Shown piece after piece: positions 41,762-55,218 of a stretch of DNA of 64,000 bases. The notes under the pieces are model-generated. The model searched no databases. It was not told the origin of the DNA and worked only from the letters and a program-made list of their open reading frames with translations. Source of the stretch: Pseudomonas putida (GTDB lineage: Bacteria > Pseudomonadota > Gammaproteobacteria > Pseudomonadales > Pseudomonadaceae); the NCBI RefSeq assembly GCF_022627325.1, contig NZ_JAETZZ010000003.1:1-64000 (forward strand), written 5' to 3'. A program made the translations under genes and the position numbers. Every line of letters starts with the position of its first letter. Position 1 is the first letter of the stretch.

Positions 41762-42679
41762 TCATTCCGATCGAATCAGTCGACGCGGCGCAATACGCCC
41801 GTCTTCGCTCACTTCACCGATACCGATGAAACGACCATTGTGATCCTGTACCCGGACCATGCCAAATTGCGGCGCGTCCGGCGCACGTACCGCCTGGCCA
41901 TGGAGCCAGTAGAACGCGCTGTGTTCGGACAGGCCAATCAGCGGCCAGTCCTGCAGGCCACTGTCCGAAGGCATGAGGAAGCGATCGAGCGCTTCGTTAC
42001 CGCCATCGGCGTGGGCCTGTTCAAGTTCTTCGAGGGTCACGGTCTGGGCCAGCTCGAAGGGCCCGGCGTGGGTCCTGCGCAGCTCGGCAACATAGGCGCC
42101 ACAGCCAAGGGCCTCGCCGATATCCTCCACCAGGGTGCGGATATAGGTGCCTTTGCTGCATCCTACGCTCAGCCGTGCTCGGGTACCTTCGCACTCGAGC
42201 AACTCCAAGCGGTTAATAGTAACAGAACGCGCCTCGCGCTCCACTACCTCTCCTGCACGCGCCAGCTTGTAAAGCGGCTGACCATCACGCTTGAGCGCCG
42301 AGTACATCGGCGGTATCTGGCTAATCGGGCCGCGAAAACGTGGCAGCAGCGCCTCGATGTCGGCACGACCAACGGTCACTTCACGGGTTTGCAGGACCTC
42401 GCCTTCCGCATCGGCAGTATTGGTAGTCTGCCCCAGCTGCATGACGGTTTCGTAGCCCTTGTCGGAATCGAGCAGGTACTGCGAAAACTTGGTCGCTTCG
42501 CCGAAGCACAGCGGCAGCACGCCAGTAGCCAACGGGTCGAGGCTGCCAGTGTGGCCGGCCTTTTCCGCGTTGAGCAACCAGCGCACTTTCTGCAGTGCGG
42601 CGTTGGAAGTGAAGCCAAGTGGCTTGTCCAGTAGGATGATGCCGCTGACGTTGCGGCGGATACGTTTGACCTGGGCCAC
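41762..42679 (-). CDS. truB: tRNA pseudouridine-55 synthase
   Basis: Makes the T-loop pseudouridine 55 in all tRNAs. 305 residues: [14 protein letters not shown] at the start, catalytic Asp in [32 protein letters not shown], and the PUA domain at the C-terminus. Starts 3 bp after the rbfA stop. About 146 bp separate it from rpsO. Confidence 0.97.
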   Translation of the reverse strand: MAQVKRIRRNVSGIILLDKPLGFTSNAALQKVRWLLNAEKAGHTGSLDPLATGVLPLCFGEATKFSQYLLDSDKGYETVMQLGQTTNTADAEGEVLQTREVTVGRADIEALLPRFRGPISQIPPMYSALKRDGQPLYKLARAGEVVEREARSVTINRLELLECEGTRARLSVGCSKGTYIRTLVEDIGEALGCGAYVAELRRTHAGPFELAQTVTLEELEQAHADGGNEALDRFLMPSDSGLQDWPLIGLSEHSAFYWLHGQAVRAPDAPQFGMVRVQDHNGRFIGIGEVSEDGRIAPRRLIRSE

Positions 42680-42682
42680 CGG

Positions 42683-43081
42683 TTACTCCTTGGTGTCCTG
42701 CTCGTCGGTATCCTTGTGCAGGCGGTCTTCGGCCACTGCACGCTCGATCAGCGCCGACAGATGCACACCGCGGCTGACGCTTTCATCGAAATGGAAGTGC
42801 AACTGCGGCACGCTGCGCAGCTGCATGGAGCGGCCCAGGTGCAGGCGCAGGAAGCTGGCTGCGCTGTTCAGCGCCTTCAGCGACTGCTGCACGGCGTCAG
42901 GGGTTTCTTCACCCATGACGGTGATGTAGACCTTGGCGTGGCCCAGGTCGCGACTGACGTCCACGGCAGTGATCGTCACCAGGCCCACGCGTGGGTCCTT
43001 GACTTCACGGCGGATCAGCTCTGCCAGCTCACGCTGCATCTGATCACCGATACGTTGGGTACGGCTGTATTCTTTGGCCAT
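42683..43081 (-). CDS. rbfA: 30S ribosome-binding factor A
   Basis: 132-residue KH-like assembly factor acting on the 16S 5' helix and cold adaptation: [14 protein letters not shown] at the start, [12 protein letters not shown] and [14 protein letters not shown] in the core. Preceded by a 14-bp-stem hairpin in the infB-rbfA gap. Confidence 0.96.
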   Translation of the reverse strand: MAKEYSRTQRIGDQMQRELAELIRREVKDPRVGLVTITAVDVSRDLGHAKVYITVMGEETPDAVQQSLKALNSAASFLRLHLGRSMQLRSVPQLHFHFDESVSRGVHLSALIERAVAEDRLHKDTDEQDTKE

Positions 43082-43110
43082 TCTTGCTACCTGTAACGTA
43101 AAGCGGCAAA

Positions 43111-43140
43111 CGCCCGGTCAGGCTGAAGCCTGACCGGGCG
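43111..43140 (-). terminator. Strong hairpin between infB and rbfA
   Basis: Perfect 14-bp stem CGCCCGGTCAGGCT/AGCCTGACCGGGCG with a 2-base centre; on the minus strand it is followed by TTTG only. It sits inside the operon, so it may be a partial terminator or an mRNA processing/stability element. Confidence 0.6.
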
Positions 43141-43197
43141 CTACCTACTGAGGGGCTGCCCACCGCCCTGGGGCGGGGGCTGAGACCCTGCTCGCCC

Positions 43198-45735
43198 TTA
43201 AAGGGTACGAGCAACCTGGACTTTCTCGAAGACTTCGATCTTGTCGCCGACCTTGACGTCGTTGTAGCTCTTGACGCCAATACCGCACTCCATGCCCGAA
43301 CGTACTTCTGCAGCGTCGTCCTTGAAGCGACGCAGCGATTCCAGCTCGCCTTCGAAGATGACCACGTCGTCGCGCAGTACGCGGATCGGACGGTTGCGGT
43401 ACACGGTACCCTCGATGACCATACAGCCAGCGATGGCGCCGAACTTCGGCGAACGGAACACGTCACGCACTTCGGCAACGCCCAGGATGTTCTCGCGGAC
43501 ATCGCTGCCGAGCATGCCGGTCAGGGCCTTCTTGACGTCTTCGATGATGTCGTAGATCACGTTGTAGTAACGCATATCCAGACCTTCCTGCTCGACGATC
43601 TTGCGCGCACCGGCATCGGCACGCACGTTGAAGCCGAACAGCACCGCATTGGACGCCAGCGCCAGGTTGGCATCGCTCTCGGTGATACCACCGACGCCAC
43701 CACCGATCACGCGAACCTGAACTTCGTCGTTGCCCAAGCCGCCGAGCGAACCCTGCAGTGCTTCCAGGGAACCGCGCACGTCGGTCTTGAGGACGATGTT
43801 GAGGGTCTTCTTCTCTTCCTGACCCATGGTCTCGAAGATGTTTTCCAGCTTGCCGGCGTGAGCACGAGCCAGCTTGACCTCGCGGTACTTGCCCTGACGG
43901 AACAGAGCAACTTCGCGGGCTTTCTTCTCGTCGGCGACCACGGACAGCTCGTCACCGGCTTCCGGGGTGCCATCCAGGCCAAGAATCTCGACCGGGATAG
44001 ACGGGCCGGCTTCCTTAACAGGCTTGCCGTTCTCGTCCAGCATGGCACGCACGCGGCCATAGTTGGAGCCGCACAGGACCATGTCGCCCTGACGCAGGGT
44101 ACCGTCCTGAACCAGGATGGTAGCCACCGGGCCGCGGCCCTTGTCCAGGCGCGATTCAACCACCACACCACGACCAGGCGCGGTCGGAGTGGCCGTCAAC
44201 TCGAGCACTTCGGCCTGCAGCAGTACGGCTTCGAGCAGTTCGTCGACACCGGTACCCATCTTCGCCGAAACCTTGACGAACGGCGTGTCACCACCCCATT
44301 CCTCGGAGGTCACGCCTTCGACCGACAGCTCGTTACGGATGCGATCGAGGTCTGCACCAGGCTTGTCGATCTTGTTCACCGCAACCACCAGCGGGACGCC
44401 AGCTGCCTTGGCATGCTGAACGGCTTCACGGGTCTGTGGCATCACGCCGTCGTCCGCCGCCACCACCAGGATGACGATGTCGGTCGCCTTGGCACCACGG
44501 GCACGCATCTGAGTGAACGCAGCGTGGCCTGGGGTATCGAGGAAGGTGACCATGCCGCGGTCGGTTTCCACGTGGTAGGCACCGATGTGCTGGGTGATAC
44601 CACCGGCTTCGCCAGCGGCAACCTTGGCACGACGGATATAGTCGAGCAGCGAGGTCTTGCCATGGTCAACGTGACCCATGACGGTAACGACCGGTGCACG
44701 CGACTCGGCCTGGCCTTCGAACTTCAGCGATTCGGCCAGGGAATCTTCCAGGGCGGTATCGCTGACCAGGGTGACCTTGTGGCCCAGCTCTTCTGCGATC
44801 AGCTGAGCGGTTTCCTGGTCGAGCACCTGGTTGATGGTGACCGGAGTACCCATCTTGAACATGAACTTGACGACTTCAGCGGCCTTGACCGACATCTGCT
44901 GCGCAAGCTCCGAGACCGTGATGGTCTCGCCGATGGTCACGTCACGGATGACCGGACCAGTCGGGTTCTGGAAGCCATGCTGGTTGCGCTTCTTCAGTTT
45001 GCCCTTGCCACCACGACCACGGCGAGCGCCATCGCTCTCTTCGTCGGTGGTGCGCGGAGCGGCACGAGGGGTCGGAGCCTTTTCCTTCTCCTTCACCTTG
45101 ACCTTGATCGACACACGTGGCGCCTCGCCACGACGACGATCGTCATCGCGAGTGCGGCTTTCGTTGCGACGGGTCTCGTCCTTCTTGCGCTCGGCAGCAC
45201 GGGCTGCAGCGTCTTCGGAAGCAGGCGCGTCAGCGACGACCGGTGCGGGTGCCGGAGCTGCAGCTGGAGCGGCGGGTGCCGGCTCGGCCTTGGCAGCTGG
45301 GGCAGCGGCAGCAGTGGCGTTCGCGTGGCGACGAGCCTGCTCTTCGTTGCGCTGGCGAACGTCGGCGTCGACCTTGTCACGCGCGGCGTTTTCAGCCGCA
45401 CGGCGCTCGTCCTGCTCACGTTTCTGCTCAGCCTGAATCTCTTCAGGGCTGCGCTGAACGAATACTTTCTTCTTGCGTACTTCTACGCTGATGCTTTTGC
45501 TACCGGCGACACGCAGGGTGCTGGTGGTCTTGCGCTGCAAGGTAATCTTGCGCGGCTCTTCCGCCTTGCTCTTGTGGCTGCTCTTCAAATGGGTCAGCAG
45601 AGTCTGCTTCTCATTGTCGGTCACTACCTGACCGGCGTCGGTGTGCGGCAGACCTGCCTCACGCATCTGCTGCAGCAGGCGCTCTACCGGTGCCTCGACC
45701 TCTTGGGCCAGTTCTTTCACCGTGACTTGCGTCAT
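43198..45735 (-). CDS. infB: Translation initiation factor IF-2
   Basis: GTPase bringing fMet-tRNA to the 30S subunit. 845 residues: N-terminal IF2-N domain ([21 protein letters not shown]), a long charged Ala/Arg/Lys/Glu-rich linker (about 90-270), then the GTPase with [20 protein letters not shown] and NKID, and the C-terminal domains that bind fMet-tRNA. Encoded between nusA and rbfA; its cognate initiator tRNA gene lies a few kilobases upstream in the same block. Confidence 0.98.
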   Translation of the reverse strand: MTQVTVKELAQEVEAPVERLLQQMREAGLPHTDAGQVVTDNEKQTLLTHLKSSHKSKAEEPRKITLQRKTTSTLRVAGSKSISVEVRKKKVFVQRSPEEIQAEQKREQDERRAAENAARDKVDADVRQRNEEQARRHANATAAAAPAAKAEPAPAAPAAAPAPAPVVADAPASEDAAARAAERKKDETRRNESRTRDDDRRRGEAPRVSIKVKVKEKEKAPTPRAAPRTTDEESDGARRGRGGKGKLKKRNQHGFQNPTGPVIRDVTIGETITVSELAQQMSVKAAEVVKFMFKMGTPVTINQVLDQETAQLIAEELGHKVTLVSDTALEDSLAESLKFEGQAESRAPVVTVMGHVDHGKTSLLDYIRRAKVAAGEAGGITQHIGAYHVETDRGMVTFLDTPGHAAFTQMRARGAKATDIVILVVAADDGVMPQTREAVQHAKAAGVPLVVAVNKIDKPGADLDRIRNELSVEGVTSEEWGGDTPFVKVSAKMGTGVDELLEAVLLQAEVLELTATPTAPGRGVVVESRLDKGRGPVATILVQDGTLRQGDMVLCGSNYGRVRAMLDENGKPVKEAGPSIPVEILGLDGTPEAGDELSVVADEKKAREVALFRQGKYREVKLARAHAGKLENIFETMGQEEKKTLNIVLKTDVRGSLEALQGSLGGLGNDEVQVRVIGGGVGGITESDANLALASNAVLFGFNVRADAGARKIVEQEGLDMRYYNVIYDIIEDVKKALTGMLGSDVRENILGVAEVRDVFRSPKFGAIAGCMVIEGTVYRNRPIRVLRDDVVIFEGELESLRRFKDDAAEVRSGMECGIGVKSYNDVKVGDKIEVFEKVQVARTL

Positions 45736-45762
45736 GCACTTCTCTCCTCAGGCCGCGCCTAA

Positions 45763-47244
45763 TTACTCGAACCAGTGGGCTCGGGCGGCCATGATCAACT
45801 TGCCGGCACGCTCTTCGTCGATGCCGTCGATGTCGAGCAGGTCGTCAATCGACTGCTCGGCCAGGTCTTCGCGGTTAACCACGCCGCGCACCGCCAGTTC
45901 CGCCGCCAGGTCCTTGTCCATGCCCTCAAGGGAGAGCAGGTCTTCGGCCGGATGGGCGTCTGCCAGTTTTTCTTCGGTAGCGATGGCCTTGGTCAACAAA
46001 CGGTCCTTGGCTCGAGCGCGGAGCTCATTGACGATTTCCTCGTCAAAGCCATCGATGTTGAGCATTTCTTCCAACGGTACGTAGGCAATTTCTTCGAGGC
46101 TGGTAAAGCCTTCGTCGACCAGCACTTGGGCCAGCTCCTCGTCGACTTCCAGTTCCTCGATGAAGTTGCGCAGGATGTCACCGGTTTCCGCCTGCTGCTT
46201 GGCCTGGATATCCTTCTCGGTCATCACGTTCAGGGTCCAGCCGGTCAACTGACTGGCCAGGCGAACGTTCTGACCACCACGGCCAATGGCCTGGGCCAGG
46301 TTGTCCTCGGCAACGGCGATGTCCATGGCATGGGCATCTTCGTCAACGATGATCGCCGCGACTTCAGCCGGCGACATGGCGTTGATGACAAATTGCGCCG
46401 GGTTCTCGTCCCACAGGACGATATCCACACGCTCGCCACCCAGCTCGCCGGATACGGCCTGGACGCGCGAACCGCGCATGCCGATACAGGCACCCTGCGG
46501 GTCGATGCGCTTGTCCTTGGAGCGGACGGCGATCTTGGCACGCGAACCCGGATCACGGGAAGCGGCCATGACTTCGATGAGGCCTTCGGCGATTTCCGGC
46601 ACTTCGATGCGGAACAGTTCGATCAGCATCTGTGGCGCGGTGCGCGACAGGATCAGCTGCGGACCGCGGTTCTCGGTGCGGATTTCCTTGAGCAGCGCAC
46701 GCAAGCGCACGCTGACCCGGAAGGTCTCACGTGGAATGATGTCTTCGCGAGCCAGCAGCGCCTCGGCGTTGTTGCCCAGGTCGACGATGACATTGTCGCG
46801 GGTAACCTTTTTGACAGTGCCGGAGATGATCTCGCCAACGCGTTCGCGGTAGGCATCGACCACCTGGGCGCGCTCGGCCTCACGGACCTTCTGCACGATG
46901 ACCTGCTTGGCGGTCTGGGCGGCGATACGACCGAATTCGATGGACTCGATCTTCTCCTCGATCACGTCACCCACTTTGGCTTCAGGGTGAGTTTCGTGAA
47001 TCTTGGCCAGCCAGGTCTCGATCGCCGGATCGTCCAGATCGGCTTCGTCGACCACGGTCCAGCGACGGAAGGTCTCGTAGCTACCGGTGTGGCGGTTGAT
47101 TTCCACACGCAGATCGACTTCGTCTTCAAAACGTTTTTTGGTTGCAGTGGCCAGAGCCACTTCCAGCGCTTCGAAAATGACGCCGGGCGGTACACCTTTT
47201 TCGTTGGATACCGATTCAACAACCAGCAGTACTTCTTTGCTCAT
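45763..47244 (-). CDS. nusA: Transcription termination/antitermination protein NusA
   Basis: 493 residues: NTD binding RNA polymerase, S1 domain ([22 protein letters not shown]), two KH domains ([32 protein letters not shown]) and two C-terminal acidic repeats. The start is the ATG at 47244 (MSKEVLLV); the upstream in-frame TTG is not needed. Works with the boxA seen in the rRNA leader. 59 bp after rimP. Confidence 0.98.
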   Translation of the reverse strand: MSKEVLLVVESVSNEKGVPPGVIFEALEVALATATKKRFEDEVDLRVEINRHTGSYETFRRWTVVDEADLDDPAIETWLAKIHETHPEAKVGDVIEEKIESIEFGRIAAQTAKQVIVQKVREAERAQVVDAYRERVGEIISGTVKKVTRDNVIVDLGNNAEALLAREDIIPRETFRVSVRLRALLKEIRTENRGPQLILSRTAPQMLIELFRIEVPEIAEGLIEVMAASRDPGSRAKIAVRSKDKRIDPQGACIGMRGSRVQAVSGELGGERVDIVLWDENPAQFVINAMSPAEVAAIIVDEDAHAMDIAVAEDNLAQAIGRGGQNVRLASQLTGWTLNVMTEKDIQAKQQAETGDILRNFIEELEVDEELAQVLVDEGFTSLEEIAYVPLEEMLNIDGFDEEIVNELRARAKDRLLTKAIATEEKLADAHPAEDLLSLEGMDKDLAAELAVRGVVNREDLAEQSIDDLLDIDGIDEERAGKLIMAARAHWFE

Positions 47245-47303
47245 CGTACGCCTCGCCTTGCGCAAGCCATTGGGCCCGGATAGTCCGCCGGGCCCGGCAC
47301 GTC

Positions 47304-47762
47304 TCAGTCAAAACTGGGAATAATATTGGCCTTGTCGATCGAATCGATCGGCAACAGAAACTCGTGAGTGTCCACCTGGACCACCACATCCTGCTCCTCC
47401 ACACCGCGGAGAAGGCCCTGGAAGTTACGACGACCTTCGAAGGGCGTACGCAGCTTGATCTTCACTTGTTCGCCGGCATGCGAGGCAAACTGTTCCAGCG
47501 TGAACAGCGGGCGATCCATGCCTGGAGAGGACACCTCAAGGGTATATTCACTGCTGATCGGATCTTCCACATCAAGAATGGCGCTGGCCTGACGGCTGAC
47601 CGCTTCACAGTCCTCCACCAGGATGCCGCCTTCCTTGTCGATATAGATGCGCAGTACCGAATGCTTACCCTGGGAAACGTACTCGATCCCCCAGCATTGA
47701 TAGCCCAGACCCTCGACCACCGGGGCCAACAAGGCCTGCAACTGTTCTAGCTTGCTCGACAC
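47304..47762 (-). CDS. rimP: Ribosome maturation factor RimP
   Basis: 152 residues; needed for 30S assembly. [27 protein letters not shown] opens the N-terminal domain, and [10 protein letters not shown] and [18 protein letters not shown] follow. The GTG at 47762 is chosen because GAGGGG lies about 7 nt before it. A terminator-like hairpin (47792-47813) sits just upstream in the leader. Confidence 0.94.
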   Translation of the reverse strand: MSSKLEQLQALLAPVVEGLGYQCWGIEYVSQGKHSVLRIYIDKEGGILVEDCEAVSRQASAILDVEDPISSEYTLEVSSPGMDRPLFTLEQFASHAGEQVKIKLRTPFEGRRNFQGLLRGVEEQDVVVQVDTHEFLLPIDSIDKANIIPSFD

Positions 47763-47791
47763 CTGAACCCCCTCGTGCATGCTGTGCAAAT

Positions 47792-47813
47792 AAAAAATGG
47801 GCGAAGCGCCCAT
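47792..47813 (-). terminator. Terminator/attenuator upstream of rimP
   Basis: Minus strand ATGGGCG-CTT-CGCCCAT then U run, 30 bp before the rimP start. May end tRNA transcripts or attenuate rimP; rimP leader RNAs with such hairpins have been described in gammaproteobacteria. Confidence 0.8.
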
Positions 47814-47860
47814 CCCTGAAAGCGCCGTTGGACAACGACGCCGTAAACTGTTCGGCTAGC

Positions 47861-47882
47861 AAAAAGCCCCTGAAAAGGGGCT
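47861..47882 (-). terminator. Terminator after tRNA-fMet
   Basis: Minus strand AGCCCC-TTTTCA-GGGGCT then TTTTT, 11 bp past the tRNA 3' end. Confidence 0.88.
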
Positions 47883-47892
47883 CCGCTGAAGC

Positions 47893-47969
<77 letters not shown>

Positions 47970-48032
47970 ACAAAGCTGGGGCGAAAGTATAAGACTGAAC
48001 CCGTCGCTGGGTCAATCTAACCTCCACCTGCA

Positions 48033-48054
48033 AGAAAGCCCGCTAAAGCGGGCT
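48033..48054 (-). terminator. Terminator between tRNA-Leu and tRNA-fMet
   Basis: Minus strand AGCCCGC-TTTA-GCGGGCT then TTTCTT, 13 bp past tRNA-Leu. Confidence 0.82.
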
Positions 48055-48067
48055 CTCAAGCTTTAAT

Positions 48068-48153
48068 TGGTACCGAGAAGGGGACTCGAACCCCTACACC
48101 CTATGGGCACAACCACCTCAAGGTTGCGTGTCTACCAATTCCACCACCTCGGC
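48068..48153 (-). tRNA. tRNA-Leu (anticodon GAG)
   Basis: 86-nt class II tRNA on the minus strand, starting GCCGAGGTGG with a long variable arm and encoded CCA. Anticodon GAG within CCTTGAGGTGG, reading CUC/CUU codons. Confidence 0.95.
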
Positions 48154-48174
48154 AATATTACTTCTTGAAACCCG

Positions 48175-48567
48175 TTACTTCTGCTCTTCGGCTGGAGGAG
48201 GTACGTCACCCGCTGGGGTGGTTTCGCTCTTCTGCTCCTGGAGCACCGGTACATCATCATTTACTGCCGGCTTTGGCTGTTGCACTTCCAAGACCGCTGG
48301 ATCCGGAAGTCCCGCCTGACCAAGCTGGTGAGCTTGTTGCTTGGCGAAGTATCCTAACCCAAGTGCTGTCAAAAAGAAAGTGGCAGCAAGTATAGCAGTG
48401 AATTTACTCAGGAAGGTAGCAGAACCTTGGCTTCCGAACACAGTATTTGAAGCACCTGCGCCGAAAGATGCACCTGCTTCCGCACCCTTACCCTGTTGCA
48501 ACAGTACCAGCACTACAAGCGACAGCGCTGCCAACAGATGAAAAACAACGATAACTGTTTCCAGCAT
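48175..48567 (-). CDS. secG: Protein translocase subunit SecG
   Basis: 130 residues with two membrane segments: [31 protein letters not shown] and, after [27 protein letters not shown]. The cytoplasmic loop ([28 protein letters not shown]) is highly conserved. The C-terminal tail is proline/glutamate-rich and unconserved. The ATG at 48567 follows tpiA by 4 bp. Confidence 0.96.
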   Translation of the reverse strand: MLETVIVVFHLLAALSLVVLVLLQQGKGAEAGASFGAGASNTVFGSQGSATFLSKFTAILAATFFLTALGLGYFAKQQAHQLGQAGLPDPAVLEVQQPKPAVNDDVPVLQEQKSETTPAGDVPPPAEEQK

Positions 48568-48571
48568 TTGT

Positions 48572-49327
48572 TCAGTTTCCTGCGGCGCGACAAATTGCAC
48601 CGAATTCGTCTGCGTTCAGGGATGCTCCACCAATGAGCCCCCCATCAATATCCGGCATGCCGAACAGTTCGGCCGCATTGGCCGCCTTCACGCTACCGCC
48701 GTAGAGAAGCTGCACGTTCTGCGCAACTTCGGCGTCCTTCGCTGCCAACTGCTTGCGGATGGCGGCATGCACATCCTGAGCTTGTTGCGGCGAGGCCGTC
48801 AAACCTGTACCGATGGCCCATACAGGCTCATAGGCAATTACTGCATTGGCAAAAGCGGCAATACCGAACGCGTCGATAACACTGCTTAGTTGACGCTCTA
48901 CAACTTCTAGCGTCTTGCCCGCTTCGCGCTCTTCGAGAGTTTCCCCTATACAGAGCACCGGCGTCAAACCACTTTTCTGAGCAGCTGCAAACTTGCGATT
49001 AAGCACTTCTTCACTTTCACCGATAACCTGGCGACGCTCGGAGTGGCCAATCAACACCAACTTGCAACCCGCTTCAGCCAACTGACTCGGTGCAACTTCA
49101 CCGGTCAGCGCACCCTGTTCGGGCTGTACTGCAGAATTCTGTGCTCCGACGATGATTCCTTTGCCTTGCAGGCCATCAATGACTTGATTGATGAACAGGG
49201 CCGGAGGAAAAACCGCGACTTCGATACCGTCGGGGATGAGCATATTGCCCAAGCCCTGAGTCAGCTCAGCGACGCTGGCGCGGGTACCGTGCATCTTCCA
49301 GTTACCAGCTACCATGGGGCGACGCAT
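48572..49327 (-). CDS. tpiA: Triosephosphate isomerase
   Basis: 251 residues: substrate lysine in GNWKMHG, electrophilic histidine in IGHSERR, catalytic glutamate in [11 protein letters not shown], phosphate loop [11 protein letters not shown]. Interconverts DHAP and glyceraldehyde-3-P. The 66-bp gap before it (from glmM) holds a perfect 10-bp-stem repeat GCGCAGATCT/AGATCTGCGC (49352-49380), perhaps a weak terminator. Confidence 0.98.
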   Translation of the reverse strand: MRRPMVAGNWKMHGTRASVAELTQGLGNMLIPDGIEVAVFPPALFINQVIDGLQGKGIIVGAQNSAVQPEQGALTGEVAPSQLAEAGCKLVLIGHSERRQVIGESEEVLNRKFAAAQKSGLTPVLCIGETLEEREAGKTLEVVERQLSSVIDAFGIAAFANAVIAYEPVWAIGTGLTASPQQAQDVHAAIRKQLAAKDAEVAQNVQLLYGGSVKAANAAELFGMPDIDGGLIGGASLNADEFGAICRAAGN

Positions 49328-49393
49328 GCTTTACCTCGTCGGTCAAAGTGGGCGCAGATCTTACCCAACCAGATCTGCGCTGGCAAGCCCAAT

Positions 49394-50734
49394 TCAGACA
49401 CAAACTTCAGCGACCAGCTTGGCCAGGGCTTCGGCATGCGTGCGCACCTGGCTTTCGTCGTCACCTTCAACCATCACCCGCACCAACGGCTCGGTGCCCG
49501 ACTTGCGCAACAGCACACGCCCACGCCCCGCCATGTCGTCAGTGACCTTGGCACTGGCCTCCTTGACGGCCGGATGCTCCAGGGGGTCGACCTTGCTCGC
49601 GCCAAAGCGCACATTGATCAGCACCTGTGGGCACTTGCGCAAGGCCTGGCGAGCCTGCGCCAAGGTCTCGCCGCGGCGCTTGAGCGCCAGCAGTACCTGC
49701 AGTGCGGCAATGATCGCATCACCGGTGGTGGTGTGGTTGCAGCACACGACATGCCCAGAGTTTTCACCCCCCACCAGCCAGCCGCGCTCGAGCAGCTCGG
49801 CCATCACGTAGCGGTCGCCAACCTTGGCCCGCACGAAAGGAATGTCCAGGTCCTTGAGCGCAAGCTCCAGGCCCAGGTTACTCATCAGCGTACCGACCAC
49901 ACCACCCTGCAACTTGCCCCGCTCGTGCAGGTCCCGGGCAATGATGAACAGCAGCTCGTCACCATCGACGATCGCGCCGGTATGGTCGACCATCAACACC
50001 CGGTCGCCGTCACCATCGAAGGCGATACCCAAGTCGGCATGGCCGACCAGTACTGCCGCCTGCAGCGACTCGATATGGGTCGAACCGCAGTTTTCGTTGA
50101 TGTTCAGGCCATCAGGCTGCGCATGCAGCACCGTCACGTCGGCACCCAGCTCACGGAACACGCTCGGCGCGACTTTGTAGGTCGCACCATGGGCGCAGTC
50201 CACCACCAGCTTGAGGCCTTCGAAACCGGTGCTGGTCGGCACACTGCTCTTGCAAAACTCGATGTAGCGGCCAGCGGCATCGTTGATGCGCGAAACCTTG
50301 CCCAGCTTGCTGGAGTCGACCACCGTCATCGGCTGGTCAAGAAGCTCCTCGATCATCAGCTCGATTTCGTCGGGCAGCTTGGTGCCCTGGCCCGAGAAGA
50401 ACTTGATACCGTTGTCATCGTGCGGGTTGTGCGAAGCACTGATGACGATACCCGCTTCGGCATGGAAGGTACGGGTCAGGTAGGCGATGGCCGGGGTCGG
50501 CATCGGCCCGAGCAGCAAGACGTCAGCACCTGCAGCAGAAAGGCCCGCCTCGAGCGCGGACTCGAACATGTAACCGGAAATACGCGTGTCTTTGCCCACC
50601 AGCACGCGGCAGTTACCTTGCTTGCGGAAGGCCATGCCCGCCGCCCAGCCCAGCTTGAGCATGAAGTCGGGGGTGATCGGGTATTCGCCGACGCGGCCAC
50701 GGATGCCGTCGGTACCAAAGTATTTTCTGCTCAT
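49394..50734 (-). CDS. glmM: Phosphoglucosamine mutase
   Basis: Converts glucosamine-6-P to glucosamine-1-P for peptidoglycan and LPS precursors. 446 residues: phosphoserine loop [16 protein letters not shown], metal loop DGDGDR, sugar-binding GGENSGH, phosphate loop [12 protein letters not shown]. Starts 17 bp after folP. Confidence 0.98.
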   Translation of the reverse strand: MSRKYFGTDGIRGRVGEYPITPDFMLKLGWAAGMAFRKQGNCRVLVGKDTRISGYMFESALEAGLSAAGADVLLLGPMPTPAIAYLTRTFHAEAGIVISASHNPHDDNGIKFFSGQGTKLPDEIELMIEELLDQPMTVVDSSKLGKVSRINDAAGRYIEFCKSSVPTSTGFEGLKLVVDCAHGATYKVAPSVFRELGADVTVLHAQPDGLNINENCGSTHIESLQAAVLVGHADLGIAFDGDGDRVLMVDHTGAIVDGDELLFIIARDLHERGKLQGGVVGTLMSNLGLELALKDLDIPFVRAKVGDRYVMAELLERGWLVGGENSGHVVCCNHTTTGDAIIAALQVLLALKRRGETLAQARQALRKCPQVLINVRFGASKVDPLEHPAVKEASAKVTDDMAGRGRVLLRKSGTEPLVRVMVEGDDESQVRTHAEALAKLVAEVCV

Positions 50735-50750
50735 AGGGACTCCAATGTTC

Positions 50751-51602
50751 TTATTCGGCGTTCTGTACCGCAGCGATCATGCGCACCACATCGGCGGTCT
50801 CGGCCACATCATGGACGCGTAGAATGCTGGCACCCTTGGTCATGGCCAATGCCGCAAGCGCGAGGCTGCCGTACAGCCGCTCGCCGACCGGACGATCCAG
50901 CGTCAGGCCGATCATGCTCTTGCGTGAAACCCCCACCAGCAACGGGCGACCGAGGCTGTAGAGCGCTTCCATATGTTTGAACAGGCTGAGGTTATGCGCC
51001 AGTGTCTTGGCGAAGCCGAAACCTGGGTCGAGGATGATGCGTTCGGCACCGATGCCCGCCGCTGCGCAAGCCGCCATCCGCTGTTCAAGATAGCGCGTTA
51101 CGTCAGCAGTCACATCCTCGTAATGCGGGTCGTCCTGCATGTTCCCCGGCTCACCGCGCATGTGCATCAGGCACACCGGCAGCCCGGTATCTGCCGCGGC
51201 ATCGAGGGCACCATCACGTTCCAGTGCACGCACGTCGTTGATCAGGCCAGCACCGAGGCGGGCCGACTCACGCATGACGGCAGGCGTGGACGTATCGACC
51301 GAAATGACCACGTCGAGGCGACTGTTGATCGCCTCGACCATAGGCGCCACACGCTCGAGCTCCTCGGTGACCGACACCGCACGGGCACCCGGGCGAGTCG
51401 ACTCGCCGCCGATGTCGATCAGCGTCGCGCCTGCCGCAACCATGGCTTCTGCATGACGCAGGGCCTCGTCGCGCTGACTGAAGCGCCCGCCATCAGAGAA
51501 GGAATCAGGGGTGATATTGAGGATACCCATGACATGGGTACGGGACAAATCAAGAACCCGGTTGCCGCAAGGCAACCGGGTCGGGTACAGCATAGAGCTC
51601 AT
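50751..51602 (-). CDS. folP: Dihydropteroate synthase
   Basis: Joins the pterin pyrophosphate made by FolK (also in this window) to p-aminobenzoate; the sulfonamide target. 283 residues: [24 protein letters not shown], and [11 protein letters not shown]. The ATG at 51602 has AAGGG 5 nt before it. The ftsH stop is 8 bp upstream. An 11-bp-stem hairpin lies within codons 7-16. Confidence 0.97.
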   Translation of the reverse strand: MSSMLYPTRLPCGNRVLDLSRTHVMGILNITPDSFSDGGRFSQRDEALRHAEAMVAAGATLIDIGGESTRPGARAVSVTEELERVAPMVEAINSRLDVVISVDTSTPAVMRESARLGAGLINDVRALERDGALDAAADTGLPVCLMHMRGEPGNMQDDPHYEDVTADVTRYLEQRMAACAAAGIGAERIILDPGFGFAKTLAHNLSLFKHMEALYSLGRPLLVGVSRKSMIGLTLDRPVGERLYGSLALAALAMTKGASILRVHDVAETADVVRMIAAVQNAE

Positions 51603-51610
51603 AGATGCCC

Positions 51611-53515
<1,905 letters not shown>

Positions 53516-53718
53516 GTCGTTCAATTCGCTACCCTCTGAGGCCGGCGCACGACGCAGCCGTGCCTCGCATGATATTCATCGCCCTAACTTACTACATTAC
53601 CTACGCAACCGCAGGCACCGTCTGTAACCCTTTGTGAAATCTAGACTACACGAAGTTCGGACAATCCAGACGGGGCGGCCGATTGGAAATAACTATCGAC
53701 CACCCCGCAGCACGCCAT

Positions 53719-54345
53719 TCAAGCGCCCTTGAAACCCCTACCCAACAGGTACTGTTCACGCGAGCGGTCCCGCGAAGAGGACGGTTTGCGCATCTGCACC
53801 TTGTCGAACTTGGTGCGAACATCCTTCAGGTACATGTCAAAGCCTTCGCCCTGGAAAATCTTGATGAGAAAATCACCACCGGGCTTGAGTACACGTGTTG
53901 CCAGGTCCAGGGCCAACTCACAGAGGAACATTGCACGTGGCATGTCCACTTCAGGCGTACCACTCATATTGGGGGCCATGTCGGAAATCACAAGGTCTAC
54001 GTGCGAATCACCGACAGCGTCGAGAATTTGTTGCAGCACCTCATCCTGGGTGAAGTCGCCCTGAATGAAGGTAACGTCAGGGATCGAGTCCATTTCCAGA
54101 ATGTCGGAAGCGATCAGGCGGCCTTGGCCACCAATCAGACGACTGGTCACCTGCGACCAACCGCCAGGGGCTGCGCCGAGGTCGATCACGCTCATGCCGG
54201 GACGGATCAGGCGGTCCTTTTCCTGGATCTCCAGCAGTTTGTAGCTTGCGCGCGAGCGGTAGCCATCCTTCTGCGCCTGCTTAACAAAAGGGTCGTTAAA
54301 ATGCTCTCGCAGCCAGTTGGCGCTGCTTTTGGAACGTTGTACCAC
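53719..54345 (-). CDS. rlmE: 23S rRNA (uridine-2552-2'-O) methyltransferase
   Basis: Methylates U2552 in the A loop of 23S, a late 50S assembly step (RrmJ/FtsJ). 208 residues: SAM motif [14 protein letters not shown], the K-D-K-E tetrad region [13 protein letters not shown] and [16 protein letters not shown] start at 54345, with GAGGTG 4 nt before it; the frame is open upstream without a site. Upstream of ftsH on the same strand, as in E. coli. Confidence 0.95.
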   Translation of the reverse strand: MVQRSKSSANWLREHFNDPFVKQAQKDGYRSRASYKLLEIQEKDRLIRPGMSVIDLGAAPGGWSQVTSRLIGGQGRLIASDILEMDSIPDVTFIQGDFTQDEVLQQILDAVGDSHVDLVISDMAPNMSGTPEVDMPRAMFLCELALDLATRVLKPGGDFLIKIFQGEGFDMYLKDVRTKFDKVQMRKPSSSRDRSREQYLLGRGFKGA

Positions 54346-54447
54346 GGGGCACCTCGATGATATGCGTCGTGTTTGACTGGGCGGAGCCACAGGCCCTCGG
54401 GTAAAATGCCCGTCAATTTTACAGAATCAGACGGAAAGGGTCAGATT

Positions 54448-54756
54448 ATGCCGCTCAATAACGAGCAGAAGAAGCAATACAAATCCATTGGTCATGACCT
54501 GAAACCGGTCCTGATCGTTGCTGGCAACGGTTTGAATGAAGGCGTGATCGCTGAACTGGACCGCGCCCTGGCCGACCATGAGCTGATCAAGGTCGAAATT
54601 CGCTCGGAAGATCGCGAAGAGCGCGCCGAGACCATCGCAGAGCTGTGCAAGCAAGGCCGCGCCGAGCTGGTGCAGACCATCGGCAAGAAAGCGCTGATCT
54701 ACCGCAAGAACCCGCAGCCGAACAAGCAGCTGTCCAACATCCACCGTTACAAGTAA
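54448..54756 (+). CDS. yhbY: CRM-domain RNA-binding protein YhbY
   Basis: 102 residues, a single CRM domain of the pre-50S-associated YhbY family: LKPVLIVAGNGLNEGVIAELDRALADHELIKVEI with the GxxG-type GNGLNEG loop. Divergent from rlmE, the classic arrangement. GGAAAGGG precedes the ATG. Confidence 0.95.
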   Translation: MPLNNEQKKQYKSIGHDLKPVLIVAGNGLNEGVIAELDRALADHELIKVEIRSEDREERAETIAELCKQGRAELVQTIGKKALIYRKNPQPNKQLSNIHRYK

Positions 54757-54768
54757 CGGTGGCGCCGC

Positions 54769-55218
54769 TCAGTGGCGCGCTTGACGCGCCCTGACCGGTA
54801 CCGGTTGAGCGACCAGCACGATGCCGGAAAACCCCAGCACCAGGAAACAGAACATCTGCCAGCGCTCGCCGACCGAGATACCGTAGCGCAAGGTGTAGTA
54901 CCCCACGCAGGCCGCAAAGCCCAGCAACAGCATCTGGCCACGGAATTGCCGCCACCAGGCAGCCAGGCCATCGACCCTCGCCAGCACCGCCAGCTGCGTC
55001 AGCAGCCCGAGCATCGCCACACCTATCAACCAACGGTCGATCTGCCCGGCGATGTCCTGTACCAGCAAGGGCGCCAGGCCACTGACCTTGAGCGCAGGCA
55101 CCAGCCCCACATGGAACACCCAAAGGCCACCGACCCAGAAAACCTGGGCCAGCTGCCAGAGGATCCCCTCGAGGGATGGCGCCCGCTGGCGCCGGTCAGA
55201 TGTGCTTGACTTCGACAA
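54769..55218 (-). CDS. DUF4149-type membrane protein
   Basis: About 110-149 residues with four hydrophobic segments: ILWQLAQVFWVGGLWVFHVGLVPAL, LIGVAMLGLLTQLAVL, MLLLGFAACVGYYTL and MFCFLVLGFSGIVLVAQP. It is the membrane protein regularly found after greA in pseudomonads; no function known to me. No ATG lies near the expected start: a TTG at 55218, overlapping greA by 23 bp, is the nearest standard option. The C-terminal boundary is secure, the N-terminal one is not. Confidence 0.65.
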   Translation of the reverse strand: MSKSSTSDRRQRAPSLEGILWQLAQVFWVGGLWVFHVGLVPALKVSGLAPLLVQDIAGQIDRWLIGVAMLGLLTQLAVLARVDGLAAWWRQFRGQMLLLGFAACVGYYTLRYGISVGERWQMFCFLVLGFSGIVLVAQPVPVRARQARH

